NCBI RefSeq assembly: GCF_003570705.1
Contig: NZ_QWVT01000029.1
Coordinates: 248,001-312,000, forward strand
Length of the DNA stretch: 64,000 nt
Direction: 5' to 3'
Source: Mesobacillus zeae
GTDB lineage: Bacteria; Bacillota; Bacilli; Bacillales; Cytobacillaceae
The number at the start of each line of letters is the position of its first letter. Within the stretch, counting starts at the first letter, position 1. The notes beneath the pieces are model-generated. The model worked only from the letters and a program-made list of their open reading frames with translations. It did no database searches and was not told the origin of the DNA. A program made the translations under genes and the position numbers. Below, piece by piece: positions 41,349-49,554 of this stretch.

Positions 41349-42374
41349 TTATTTACTTTTATTTAAAGGAACGACTAATTCTAATTCCTTTATTTCTTCA
41401 CTAAAGCCTTCACTATTTGTTCGACTTGGCTTTAGTGTAAATGATTTTGGTATCGTATCCATTGGAGGCAAAGTCAGTACCATATGATGACCATAGTTCC
41501 CAACAGCCATGCCTGCTTGTAGTTTCAGTTTATCATATACATGACCATTATCATCGACTACAGAGAAATCAAACCATGGCCAACTATCGTTTTCATCCAT
41601 TTCAACAGGATAATCAATCGTTAGGTCTATTCTTGTTGATAGAGGTGAAAATGTTACTTTGTCGGCTGTTAATGTATAAACTTTATCAATCGTTTTAGTT
41701 GTAGCCTTTGGATAAAACTCAAACATATCGCCTTTTATTTTTTCAAGTGGGAAAGCCACCTTCAATTTCCCCTCATAGCCAAATAAATCTTCTCCATGGA
41801 CCGCAACCTCAATTTTATCGCCATATTCATTATAATTAGAAAAGGTAAATTGATGATGTTCAATTATTGTATTCGAGTTTATGTCATCTTGCCCTGCTGA
41901 CCCACTCGCTGGTTTAACTTCTTGTCCATTAATTGTTATATAGCTAAAGCCGGCCTTTTCTTCTTTCATCGAAAGTTCTTTTTGACCTGTGTAAACAACT
42001 GTTACGATTATCCGGCTACCATCATAAGTTGCTTCTTTTACAGTCATTGTTAAGCCGTTTTTACTATCCTGTTTATCAATTACTGTCGTAAGTTGATCGT
42101 GTTCAATTTTATCTGAGGCAATGTCTCTAAAGTCCTTATAAATCGGACCAATTAGGGGAATATTTGACAATGCTTCCGCCATGCCTGTTGAAACAAATCC
42201 AGAACCAAGCAAAGATAGGCATAACCCACACGCTACCAAGATTGACCGTTTTGTGGTTCTTCCTACTTTTCTTTTTTTCTTGGCTTGAAAGATAGCCATC
42301 TTCTCCCTTGCCATTAGCTTTTCAACAGGTACATTTATGTTGTCGATAGATCGATTGAATTTGTCTTTATTCAT
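41349..42374 (-). CDS. DUF4179-type membrane anti-sigma factor
   Basis: 341 aa. Cytoplasmic N-terminal 40 residues, one membrane helix (about 45-66, SILVACGLCLSLLGSGFVST), then an extracytoplasmic beta-rich region (DUF4179 type, with GLTMTVKEATYDGSRIIVTV). These proteins sit next to ECF sigma factors and are thought to hold them at the membrane until a signal arrives. AAGGAGGG stands 8 nt before the ATG, and the start overlaps the sigma stop by 8 nt. It is cargo of the Tn3 transposon. The signal is unknown. Confidence 0.8.
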   Translation of the reverse strand: MNKDKFNRSIDNINVPVEKLMAREKMAIFQAKKKRKVGRTTKRSILVACGLCLSLLGSGFVSTGMAEALSNIPLIGPIYKDFRDIASDKIEHDQLTTVIDKQDSKNGLTMTVKEATYDGSRIIVTVVYTGQKELSMKEEKAGFSYITINGQEVKPASGSAGQDDINSNTIIEHHQFTFSNYNEYGDKIEVAVHGEDLFGYEGKLKVAFPLEKIKGDMFEFYPKATTKTIDKVYTLTADKVTFSPLSTRIDLTIDYPVEMDENDSWPWFDFSVVDDNGHVYDKLKLQAGMAVGNYGHHMVLTLPPMDTIPKSFTLKPSRTNSEGFSEEIKELELVVPLNKSK

Positions 42375-42900
42375 AAAGATAGCCCTCCTTTAAAATAGGT
42401 CTTAGCTCTTTTTTCGCTCTATTTAAGTGTGATTTCACAGTTCCTTCCGGATAATTCATGATGGTGGCAATTTCCTTAATGGACAAATCGTGATAATACC
42501 TCAACAAAATAATGGTCTTAACAGTAGGATTTAAAAATTTAAAGGCATCTGATAAATCCATCGAATGCATAATAAAATCAACATTTTCAGAAGCGATTAA
42601 TTCAGTAAAGATTTCCTCATTATCTGTAGTAAAATGGCGGGACTCTTTCCGAATAAAATCAATCGATTTAAAAACTAGAATTTTTGTAATCCAACTCGAA
42701 AAACTTTCAGGTTTTTTTAATGTCTTTATTGAAATATAGGCTGTATAAATTGTTTCTTGATAGACATCAAGAGCATCTTGTTCATTTCTAACATATGCAT
42801 AGGCTGTTCGGTACAGCTTTTGTCGAACAGAACCAATCAGTTGTTCAAATGCTTCATCATCACCTTTTTTTGCTTTTTTCACTAATTTTGCTAGATCCAT
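42367..42900 (-). CDS. ECF-type RNA polymerase sigma factor
   Basis: 177 aa from the ATG at 42900, which follows GGAGAGGAG; a longer frame to 42957 lacks a site. Region 2 covers DEAFEQLIGSVRQKLYRTAYAYVRNEQDALDVYQET (about 16-50), and region 4 covers LLRYYHDLSIKEIATIMNYPEGTVKSHLNRAKKEL (about 132-166). It probably directs transcription of its own operon from the ECF-type promoter at 42930-42956. A sigma factor carried as Tn3 cargo is unusual. Confidence 0.88.
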   Translation of the reverse strand: MDLAKLVKKAKKGDDEAFEQLIGSVRQKLYRTAYAYVRNEQDALDVYQETIYTAYISIKTLKKPESFSSWITKILVFKSIDFIRKESRHFTTDNEEIFTELIASENVDFIMHSMDLSDAFKFLNPTVKTIILLRYYHDLSIKEIATIMNYPEGTVKSHLNRAKKELRPILKEGYLYE

Positions 42901-42929
42901 TTTGGTTCTCCTCTCCGTTACACAATAAA

Positions 42930-42956
42930 GTCGAATGAGGAAGTTAATCGGTTGCA
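42930..42956 (-). promoter_or_regulatory. ECF-type autoregulatory promoter
   Basis: On the minus strand, TGCAAC (42956-42951), a 17-bp spacer and CGAC (42933-42930) fit the ECF pattern TGAAAC-N16/17-CGTC, about 30 bp upstream of the sigma gene. Confidence 0.55.
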
Positions 42957-42980
42957 AAATAATTAAATGTATTAAAATTG

Positions 42981-43553
42981 TTATCCATTATCTTTTTCCA
43001 TTTCCTTTAGTCTACGATAAAATGCCGCCTGACTGATTCCTGTAATTGCACATATCTCCTTTACAGTTTTATTGGTAGTTTTACGTAATTCAATGGCATG
43101 ATTCATACCTTGATGCTTATCTGTATATTTTTTAACTCTTCCTCGATATTTCCCCTTTTGCTTGGCCAATTTAATTCCTGAACGTTGCTTCTCTTTAATC
43201 ATTTCTCGATCTAGTTCACTAAAGGCTGCCATTACCGTTAAAAAGAATTTACCAGTTGGTGTTCTGGTATCTATTCCTAAGTTTAAAATAACAAAGTGTA
43301 TATCTCTTTCTCTAAGTTGTTCAACTAATTGCAGTAACTGAAGAGTGTTTCGACCAAGACGATCCATTCGTGTCACAACTAATGTATCATCAGGAGCTAC
43401 CTTGGAAAGAAGTTCATCTAAAAATGGCTTTTGTTTAGAAACGCCACTTATTTTCTCCTCCACAAGTTCATCTACTCCGTATTTTGTAAGTTGATCAATC
43501 TGGCTATCTAGATTTTGATCTTGTGTACTTACTCGAGCATATCCATAAATCAT
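42981..43553 (-). CDS. tnpR: Tn3-family serine resolvase
   Basis: 190 aa. The catalytic domain starts MIYGYARVSTQDQNLDSQI (nucleophile Ser9) and includes VTRMDRLGRNTLQLLQLVEQL near 60-80 and ELDREMIKEKQRSGI near 112. A C-terminal helix-turn-helix (VKEICAITGISQAAFYRRLK) ends the protein. It resolves cointegrates at a res site, here the 43554-43708 interval shared with the divergent transposase gene. Confidence 0.93.
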   Translation of the reverse strand: MIYGYARVSTQDQNLDSQIDQLTKYGVDELVEEKISGVSKQKPFLDELLSKVAPDDTLVVTRMDRLGRNTLQLLQLVEQLRERDIHFVILNLGIDTRTPTGKFFLTVMAAFSELDREMIKEKQRSGIKLAKQKGKYRGRVKKYTDKHQGMNHAIELRKTTNKTVKEICAITGISQAAFYRRLKEMEKDNG

Positions 43554-43634
43554 TTTTATCCCTCTTTTAATCTATAATTTTGATAAGTGTTATTGAGAGT
43601 CTATTAAGCTAATAATATCAAGGAGCCAAAATTC

Positions 43635-43660
43635 TATCAATAGAGTACACTCTATTGATA
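43635..43660. promoter_or_regulatory. Palindromic res-like subsite
   Basis: TATCAATAGAGT-AC-ACTCTATTGATA, perfect 12-bp arms around a 2-bp centre, between the divergent tnpR and tnpA genes. The size and symmetry fit a resolvase binding or crossover site. It would also overlap the tnpA promoter and allow TnpR to repress it. Confidence 0.65.
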
Positions 43661-43708
43661 TATAATTGAACTAATAAATTGAAAATTACAGAAATGGGAT
43701 GATACTTA

Positions 43709-46673
43709 ATGAAAATTGCCAGAGGTAGGGAATTGCTTACACCTGAACAGAGACAGGCTCTTATGCAAATTCCTGAAGATGAGTGGGTGCTAGGAACCTA
43801 CTACACTTTCTCCAAGCGAGATTTAGAAATTATAAATAAACGAAGAAGAGAAGAAAACCGGTTAGGGTTCGCCGTTCAATTAACTGTTCTTCGGTATCCC
43901 GGTTGGCCGTACACTCATATCAAAAGCATCCCAGATTCGGTCATACATTATATATCAAAACAAATCGGTACCACTCCATCTTCACTTAGTCATTATCCTC
44001 ATAGAGAAAATACACTTTGGGATCATTTGAAAGAAATTCGAAGTGAATACGACTTTGTAACTTTTACGTTGAAAGAATATCGAATGACATTTAAGCATCT
44101 TCATCAATTAGCTTTGGAAAATGGTGATGCCATTCATCTACTACACGAATGTATCGACTTTCTAAGAAGAAATAAAAGCATTCTGCCTGCTATCACTACA
44201 CTTGAAAGAATGGTGTGGGAGGCAAGAGCAATGGCTGAAAAGAAGCTATTTAATACGGTTAGTAAATCTTTGACAAATGAACAAAAAGAAAAGCTTGAAG
44301 AGATCATTACATCGCAGCATCCATCCGAATCCAATAAAACGATATTGGGTTGGTTAAAGGAACCACCAGGGCATCCTTCACCCGAAACATTTCTGAAAGT
44401 AATAGAACGACTCGAATACATACGGGGAATAGAATTAGAGACGGTAAAAATTAGTCATCTGCATCGCAATCGCCTATTACAGCTATCTCGTTTAGGTTCA
44501 AGATATGAGCCATATGCATTTCGTGACTTTCAAGAAAATAAACGATATTCGATATTAACCGTCTATTTATTACATCTTACTCAGGAGTTAACGGACAAAG
44601 CTTTTGAAATTCATGACAGACAAATACTTAGTCTGTTATCAAAAGGCCGCAAGGCTCAAGAGGAAATTCAGAAACAAAACGGTAAAAAACTGAATGAGAA
44701 AGTTATACACTTTACGAGCATCGGACAAGCCTTAATCAAAGCAAAAAAAGAAAAATTAAACGTTTTTGAGGTTTTGAAATCGGTTATTGAATGGAATTCT
44801 TTTGTTTCTTCGGTGGAAGAGGCTCAGGAGCTTGCACGTCCTGCCGACTATGATTATTTAGATTTACTGCAAAAACGATTCTATTCACTTAGAAAATATA
44901 CACCCACGCTATTAAGAGTATTGGAATTTCATTCTACAAAGGCAAATGAACAACTATTAAAGGCTGTAGAGATTATCCGAGGAATGAACGAATCTGGGAA
45001 ACGAAAGGTACCCGATGACTCACCAGTGGATTTTATTTCAAAACGTTGGAAAAAGCATTTATACGAGGATGATGGTAAAACAATTAATCGTCATTATTAT
45101 GAAATGGCCGTTTTAACAGAACTTAGGGAGCATGTTCGGGCAGGAGATGTTTCCATTGTTGGTAGCAGACAATATAGAGATTTTGAGGAATATTTGTTTT
45201 CAGAAGATACATGGAACCAAACGAAGGAGAATACGAGATTATCAGTTAGTTTATCATTCGAAGATTATATGACGGAGAGGACCAGCAGCCTTAACGAAAG
45301 GTTAAAGTGGTTAGCTGCCAATTCCAACAAGTTAGACGGGGTTTCTCTTGAAAAAGGAAAGCTGTCACTTGCACGCTTAGAAAAAGATGTTCCAGAAGAA
45401 GCTAAGAAATTTAGTGCCAGCCTGTATCAGATGCTACCAAGAATAAAATTAACCGAACTACTGATGGATGTTGCCCATATAACAGGATTTCATGAACAAT
45501 TTACACATGCTTCTAACAATCGAAAACCAGATAAGGAAGAAACAATCATTATTATGGCTGCTCTTTTAGGTATGGGAATGAATATTGGATTGAGTAAGAT
45601 GGCTGAAGCCACACCAGGACTTACATATAAGCAACTAGCGAATGTGTCTCAATGGCGCATGTATGAAGACGCAATGAATAAAGCCCAAGCTGTTTTAGTA
45701 AATTTGCATCATAAGCTACAATTGTCATCTTATTGGGGAGACGGCACAACGTCCTCATCAGATGGGATGAGAATGCAGCTAGGAGTTTCATCACTACATG
45801 CAGATGCGAATCCTCATTACGGAACAGGAAAAGGAACCACCATCTATCGATTTACAAGTGATCAATTTTCTTCTTATTACACAAAGATTATTCATACTAA
45901 TTCAAGGGATGCCATTCATGTTTTAGATGGTTTGTTGCACCATGAGACCGATCTAAACATAGAAGAGCATTATACAGACACAGCCGGTTACACAGACCAA
46001 ATATTCGGATTGACCCACTTATTAGGTTTTAAATTTGCTCCAAGAATAAGAGATATATCGGACTCAAAATTATTTACGATAGATAAAGCAAGTGAGTATC
46101 CAAAACTAGAAGCTATTTTACGTGGACAAATAAATACAAAGGTCATTGGAGAAAATTATGAGGATGTTTTACGATTAGCCCATTCAATAAGAGAAGGAAC
46201 AGTCTCAGCATCCCTTATTATGGGAAACTAGGTTCCTATTCAAGACAAAACAGCTTAGCTACAGCTTACGTGAGATGGGCCGAATAGAAAAAACGATTTT
46301 TATTTTGAATTATATATCGGATGAATCGCTAAGAAGAAAAATACAAAGAGGATTGAATAAAGGGGAAGCCATGAATGGGCTGGCAAGAGCTATTTTCTTC
46401 GGAAAACAAGGTGAGCTTAGGGAACGAACGATACAACATCAATTGCAAAGGGCCAGTGCTTTAAACATAATTATCAATGCCATTAGTATCTGGAATACCC
46501 TACATCTAACAAAAGCAGTTGAATATCAAAAACAGTCTGGTAGTTTTAATGAAGAATTATTGCACCATATGTCGCCTCTAGGTTGGGAACATATTAATTT
46601 GCTAGGAGAATACCATTTTAATTTGGAGAAAATGGTCTCGGTAGATTCTTTAAGACCACTGAAACTTTCTTAA
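43709..46673 (+). pseudogene. tnpA: Tn3-family transposase, broken by two 1-base deletions
   Basis: ATG at 43709 opens LLTPEQRQALMQIPEDEW, the DUF4158 N-terminus. The DDE domain is recognisable by SSYWGDGTTSSSDGMRMQLG and EEHYTDTAGYTDQIFGL. The frame stops at 46229-46231 after SASLIMGN. The true continuation, LGSYSRQNSLATA, then LREMGRIEKTIFILNYISDE..., needs one base added in the AAA at 46225-46227 and one in the TT at 46266-46267. It then reads to 46673, for about 985 aa in total, the normal family length. As given, the gene is inactive; errors at homopolymers are possible. Confidence 0.9.
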
Positions 46674-46687
46674 CGTTGTTAAAAACA

Positions 46688-46707
46688 GGGGAATCGTCAG
46701 GAAAATG
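46688..46707 (+). repeat. Third, partial copy of the Tn3 inverted repeat
   Basis: GGGGAATCGTCAGGAAAATG repeats the outer 20 bp of the left inverted repeat (two differences) just inside the right end. It faces the real right repeat and can pair with 46728-46747 as a hairpin with a 20-nt loop. Confidence 0.7.
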
Positions 46708-46709
46708 GG

Positions 46710-46747
46710 CTTAGCGTTGTAAATCCGCATTTTCCTGACGCTACCCC
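46710..46747 (-). repeat. Tn3 transposon right terminal inverted repeat
   Basis: 38 bp ending in CCCC, the inverted partner of 41142-41179. The target duplication taaac follows at 46748-46752. Confidence 0.93.
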
Positions 46748-46774
46748 TAAACAAACTGAAATAGGTTTATTGAG

Positions 46775-46804
46775 TTGCTATATTTTTCTATTTATAGATA
46801 CAAT
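46775..46804 (+). promoter_or_regulatory. Promoter of the apeA-like gene
   Basis: TTGCTA (46775-46780), an 18-bp spacer and TACAAT (46799-46804), 37 bp before the ATG. It lies outside the Tn3 insertion, so the gene can still be transcribed. Confidence 0.6.
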
Positions 46805-46841
46805 AGAAATAGTTATCAACGCTATTTATGGTGGTGAAAAA

Positions 46842-48260
46842 ATGAAAGTAAATTTATCGGCAACAGGTTTTTGGAGGATTAACAATATAGGAAAAAAATA
46901 TACAGGGGACTTATATTTAAATGAAGATGAAGGTGGCATATTATTATATATTCGTATACCTAATAATGGTCCTATCATGAGTTACTTAGAACTTCCTCTT
47001 GAAATTCCTTTTATTACTGGTACTACAATTAATGGTGCTGAAATTACTCTTCTCAATTGCTCAAGAATAAGTACTAATAGTAGAGTAGGGTCAGAAGAAG
47101 TATTTGGATATAAGGCTCAATTCATGTTTAATGGTGTAAATTTCAATGAAGAAGAGGATATCAAATTTTCTAAAATGATAATATGCATACCAGGGATAAT
47201 TCAATGGGGTGATGTTTCAAACTATGTAAGACCTGATTTGGACAAAAAAATAGATTCTCTTATAGATTTAAAGATTGTAGAGCCAGTCGAAATATACTCA
47301 AATGAAACTTACAGTATATACTACTATTTAACCTTTAGTGAACCATTTCATCTCATGAAAGAGGAGATAACACTAAAGCAAACGCCTCATCTTATAATCG
47401 AAGCCCAATCCACACAAACAATAGAATGGTTTATGAAAACTGCTAACCAAATGAAAAGACTTATAGAGATAGCTGTAGGTGTCCCTTTAAACTATGGCTC
47501 GATGATCGTTGAGAGCCCCGATGTTTATTATGAATTTGAAGATGATGAGAAACATATTCGACCGCTAGAAGTTTTTCACGCTTATAAACACGCTTTAAAT
47601 ATTGAAAATAGCACTAAAAAATTAATAAAACATGATTATCTTTTTAGCCTGAGTGAACTAAAACAAGCAAATTTTTCACAATGGCAAGAAGTAGCAACTA
47701 TAATGGAACCTATAATAGAACTCTATATTGACAGTTTATACAACCAAAATTTGTCAGTTAGTCGGCATTTTTTGAACATGGTACAAGCATTGGAAACCTA
47801 CCATTCTCGAAGAATTGCTTATTCTCTTCAAGATTATAAAAAAAGAGTAGAAAAGTTATTAGAAGTGAGGCCTGAAACCTTTCGCAATCAAGATAGGGAG
47901 TTCTTATTGGATGGGTGCAAAGATTTTGTTATATTAAGAAGCCGTCTGGCAGATTTATTACTAGCAGACCATAGGTTCATATTTCATACCGGAGACTTCA
48001 AATTAGTAGAATTCCCCCAGTTAATAGCTAAAACAAGGAATTACTACACACACTATAATCAAAAACGAGAAGATAAAACTCTTAAAGGTGAAGATTTAAT
48101 AATTGCTTTCCACATCCTACGTAACATATTAGAATTCTATTTACTAAAAGAATTAGGATTTAAAGAAGATTTTATCCATGAAAGAACAAGAGAAAGGATA
48201 AAACCAATTATGATTAGTAACGATATAAGAAAATCCGATAAGAGAAAAAATAATCAATAA
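46842..48260 (+). CDS. ApeA-like HEPN anti-phage protein
   Basis: 472 aa. The N-terminal beta-rich half (GFWRINNIGKKYTGDLYLNE, FITGTTINGAEITLLNC) has the pattern of the ApeA N-terminal domain. The C-terminal HEPN domain carries the RNase motif R-x4-H as RNYYTH (Arg399-His404) in a helix, with further helices GEDLIIAFHILRNILEFYLL. ApeA is a single-gene abortive defence protein of the HEPN nuclease class. ATG at 46842 has GGTGGTG 6 nt upstream; a TTG 72 nt earlier lacks a site. It is AT-rich and orphaned among mobile debris. Family placement is from motif memory. Confidence 0.72.
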   Translation: MKVNLSATGFWRINNIGKKYTGDLYLNEDEGGILLYIRIPNNGPIMSYLELPLEIPFITGTTINGAEITLLNCSRISTNSRVGSEEVFGYKAQFMFNGVNFNEEEDIKFSKMIICIPGIIQWGDVSNYVRPDLDKKIDSLIDLKIVEPVEIYSNETYSIYYYLTFSEPFHLMKEEITLKQTPHLIIEAQSTQTIEWFMKTANQMKRLIEIAVGVPLNYGSMIVESPDVYYEFEDDEKHIRPLEVFHAYKHALNIENSTKKLIKHDYLFSLSELKQANFSQWQEVATIMEPIIELYIDSLYNQNLSVSRHFLNMVQALETYHSRRIAYSLQDYKKRVEKLLEVRPETFRNQDREFLLDGCKDFVILRSRLADLLLADHRFIFHTGDFKLVEFPQLIAKTRNYYTHYNQKREDKTLKGEDLIIAFHILRNILEFYLLKELGFKEDFIHERTRERIKPIMISNDIRKSDKRKNNQ

Positions 48261-48263
48261 TCC

Positions 48264-48407
48264 CTAGCGCGCCACTGACTGAGCGCATATCAGTTTAGAG
48301 ATATCCATTTTTGGTTCAGGGAAAATGTCCTCTTTAATCGCATTAAATAATCGTAATTTATCTTGATCAGAAAGATCTGCAAATTTTTCGTACATATCTA
48401 GCCACAT
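48264..48407 (-). pseudogene. IS1595-like transposase N-terminal remnant
   Basis: 47 codons on the minus strand from an ATG with GAGGGTG upstream. FADLSDQDKLRLFNAIKEDI and FPEPKMDISKLI look like the start of IS1595-family transposases, which should continue with a zinc ribbon and DDE domain. Here the frame leaves the family at residue 41 and stops. Confidence 0.5.
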
Positions 48408-48540
48408 ACAATGCACCCTCTGTTATAAAGATTTCCAACATTATAACAGTTTTACCTAGAAACAACAAAATATGCGAACAGAGCCATAAATTAAGACTAA
48501 AAACGCTCGGATATTCCGAGTGTTACCAGAGTTTTAGGAG

Positions 48541-48636
48541 CAAGCAAATGTAATATCTGATTATGAGGCAGCAATTGTACAGGCTTGTAGATGTGTCGAA
48601 GCGTTAATAGGAAAACCGCCTAAAAAAGAAAAATAG
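48541..48636 (+). pseudogene. Unidentified C-terminal gene fragment
   Basis: An in-frame stretch encoding VISDYEAAIVQACRCVEALI and GKPPKKEK, ending TAG 48634-48636. The sequence looks protein-like but has no start and no domain that I can name. Confidence 0.3.
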
Positions 48637-48653
48637 AATGACGTGCACTGTAT

Positions 48654-48751
48654 TTGGAGAGACGGGCATGATAGCCTATTATGGCTGAGCCAGATAAGCT
48701 TTGGTGCATCTTGGCTTCATGGCTCATCATCTTGCCCGTAGAGGCTCCATG
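48654..48751. other. Large imperfect hairpin in the debris region
   Basis: TGGAG (from about 48654) with ACGGGCA can pair with TGCCCGT and CTCCA (ending about 48751). Further pairing of GGCTGAGCC-type sequence with GGCTTCATGGCTC lies inside. The rest of 48408-48885 holds no gene that I can support. It may be an IS end, a palindromic repeat or a structured RNA. Confidence 0.4.
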
Positions 48752-48885
48752 TAAGTGACAATGTGCATGTTCTAATTTTCAGTATAGTGTTCATTTCAAT
48801 TCAGCAAAAAGTGTTCAAAGTTATCTGACGGTTACAAGTTGGTTCTTATGCCCGGAATCTGATATATTTCTAGTAAACTTTTTAA

Positions 48886-49554
48886 TTATTTTTTCAGTCT
48901 ATTCTTAAAAAAGTCAGCAACATTATTTTGTTTTTGAGATTCTTTTTCCTGTAATAAAGAAAGGTAATCAAAGGGGTTTGTGAATATATTGTTTAGAGCA
49001 GAATCAAAAAATTTAAAATTTTCAGGTGTAGATTTGTTTAGAAAGTAGTGAAAAACCTGTGATATTAATTCTTGTTGCTGTTTATTCAATGTTTTTTTAT
49101 TTTCATATGATTTTTCTAATGATAATATCCTTTCCTCCTTTATATTAAGCTCTTTTTCAAGCTGTTCTATTTTATTTTGCTTAGATTCTAATTCGTTGAA
49201 AAGAGTTGTTTTTAGTACTTTATTTGTGATTTTATTTTCTATTAGCTTTAATAAATTTTGAAGCTCATATTGTTTTTCATGTCTTTCAAGTTTGTGAGTT
49301 AGAACTGAATTTACCTCATCTATTAATTTTCTGCCTGTCCGATCCTTTTTCCTCCAAAATGATTCTGATGGTAATTGAGTTATCTCTTTATTTTGATATA
49401 GTTCAATACAATAATTATTCAAATCACTATATTTAATCTTTTTCGATACACTATGCTTTAGTACGTAACTGTTTATTATTTCTTTAGCTTCAATTTCAGT
49501 TAGTATTGGTTTCCGCCCTTTATTAGTCATATAATTAATAGATATTCCTTTCAA
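48886..49554 (-). CDS. Coiled-coil accessory protein of the recombinase operon (TnpC position)
   Basis: 222 aa, last of four genes on the minus strand. The N-terminal part (TEIEAKEIINSYVLKHSV, then LPSESFWRKKDRTGRKLID) suggests a DNA-binding helical domain. A long coiled coil follows (about 85-160, NELESKQNKIEQLEKELNIKEE). It has the place of the small TnpC of Tn554 but is longer. The TTG at 49554 overlaps the upstream gene by 20 nt; an ATG at 49530 (MTNKGRKPIL) is an equally plausible start. It has no catalytic motif, so it is probably an architectural or accessory factor. Confidence 0.6.
   Translation of the reverse strand: MKGISINYMTNKGRKPILTEIEAKEIINSYVLKHSVSKKIKYSDLNNYCIELYQNKEITQLPSESFWRKKDRTGRKLIDEVNSVLTHKLERHEKQYELQNLLKLIENKITNKVLKTTLFNELESKQNKIEQLEKELNIKEERILSLEKSYENKKTLNKQQQELISQVFHYFLNKSTPENFKFFDSALNNIFTNPFDYLSLLQEKESQKQNNVADFFKNRLKK

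Larger units (their letters stand above)
41142..46747. mobile_element. Tn3-family transposon (5.6 kb) with sigma/anti-sigma cargo
   Basis: Left inverted repeat at 41142-41179 (GGGGTACCGTCAGGAAAATG...) and right repeat at 46710-46747 match at 36 of 38 bases. Both are flanked by the same 5-bp target duplication, taaac (41137-41141 and 46748-46752), which shows a clean transposition. Inside are an anti-sigma/ECF-sigma pair, a serine resolvase with a palindromic res-like site, and a Tn3 transposase gene that is now frameshifted. It inserted about 90 bp upstream of the apeA-like gene. Confidence 0.93.

Noticed and set aside
41088..41698. Several + strand frames (63-85 codons) over the Tn3 left end and anti-sigma gene
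   Set aside because: They cross the terminal inverted repeat or lie antisense to the DUF4179 gene, without ribosome sites.
46222..46270. Programmed ribosomal frameshifting in the Tn3 transposase
   Set aside because: Two separate one-base losses are needed, no slippery heptamer or downstream structure fits, and Tn3 transposases are normally one frame.
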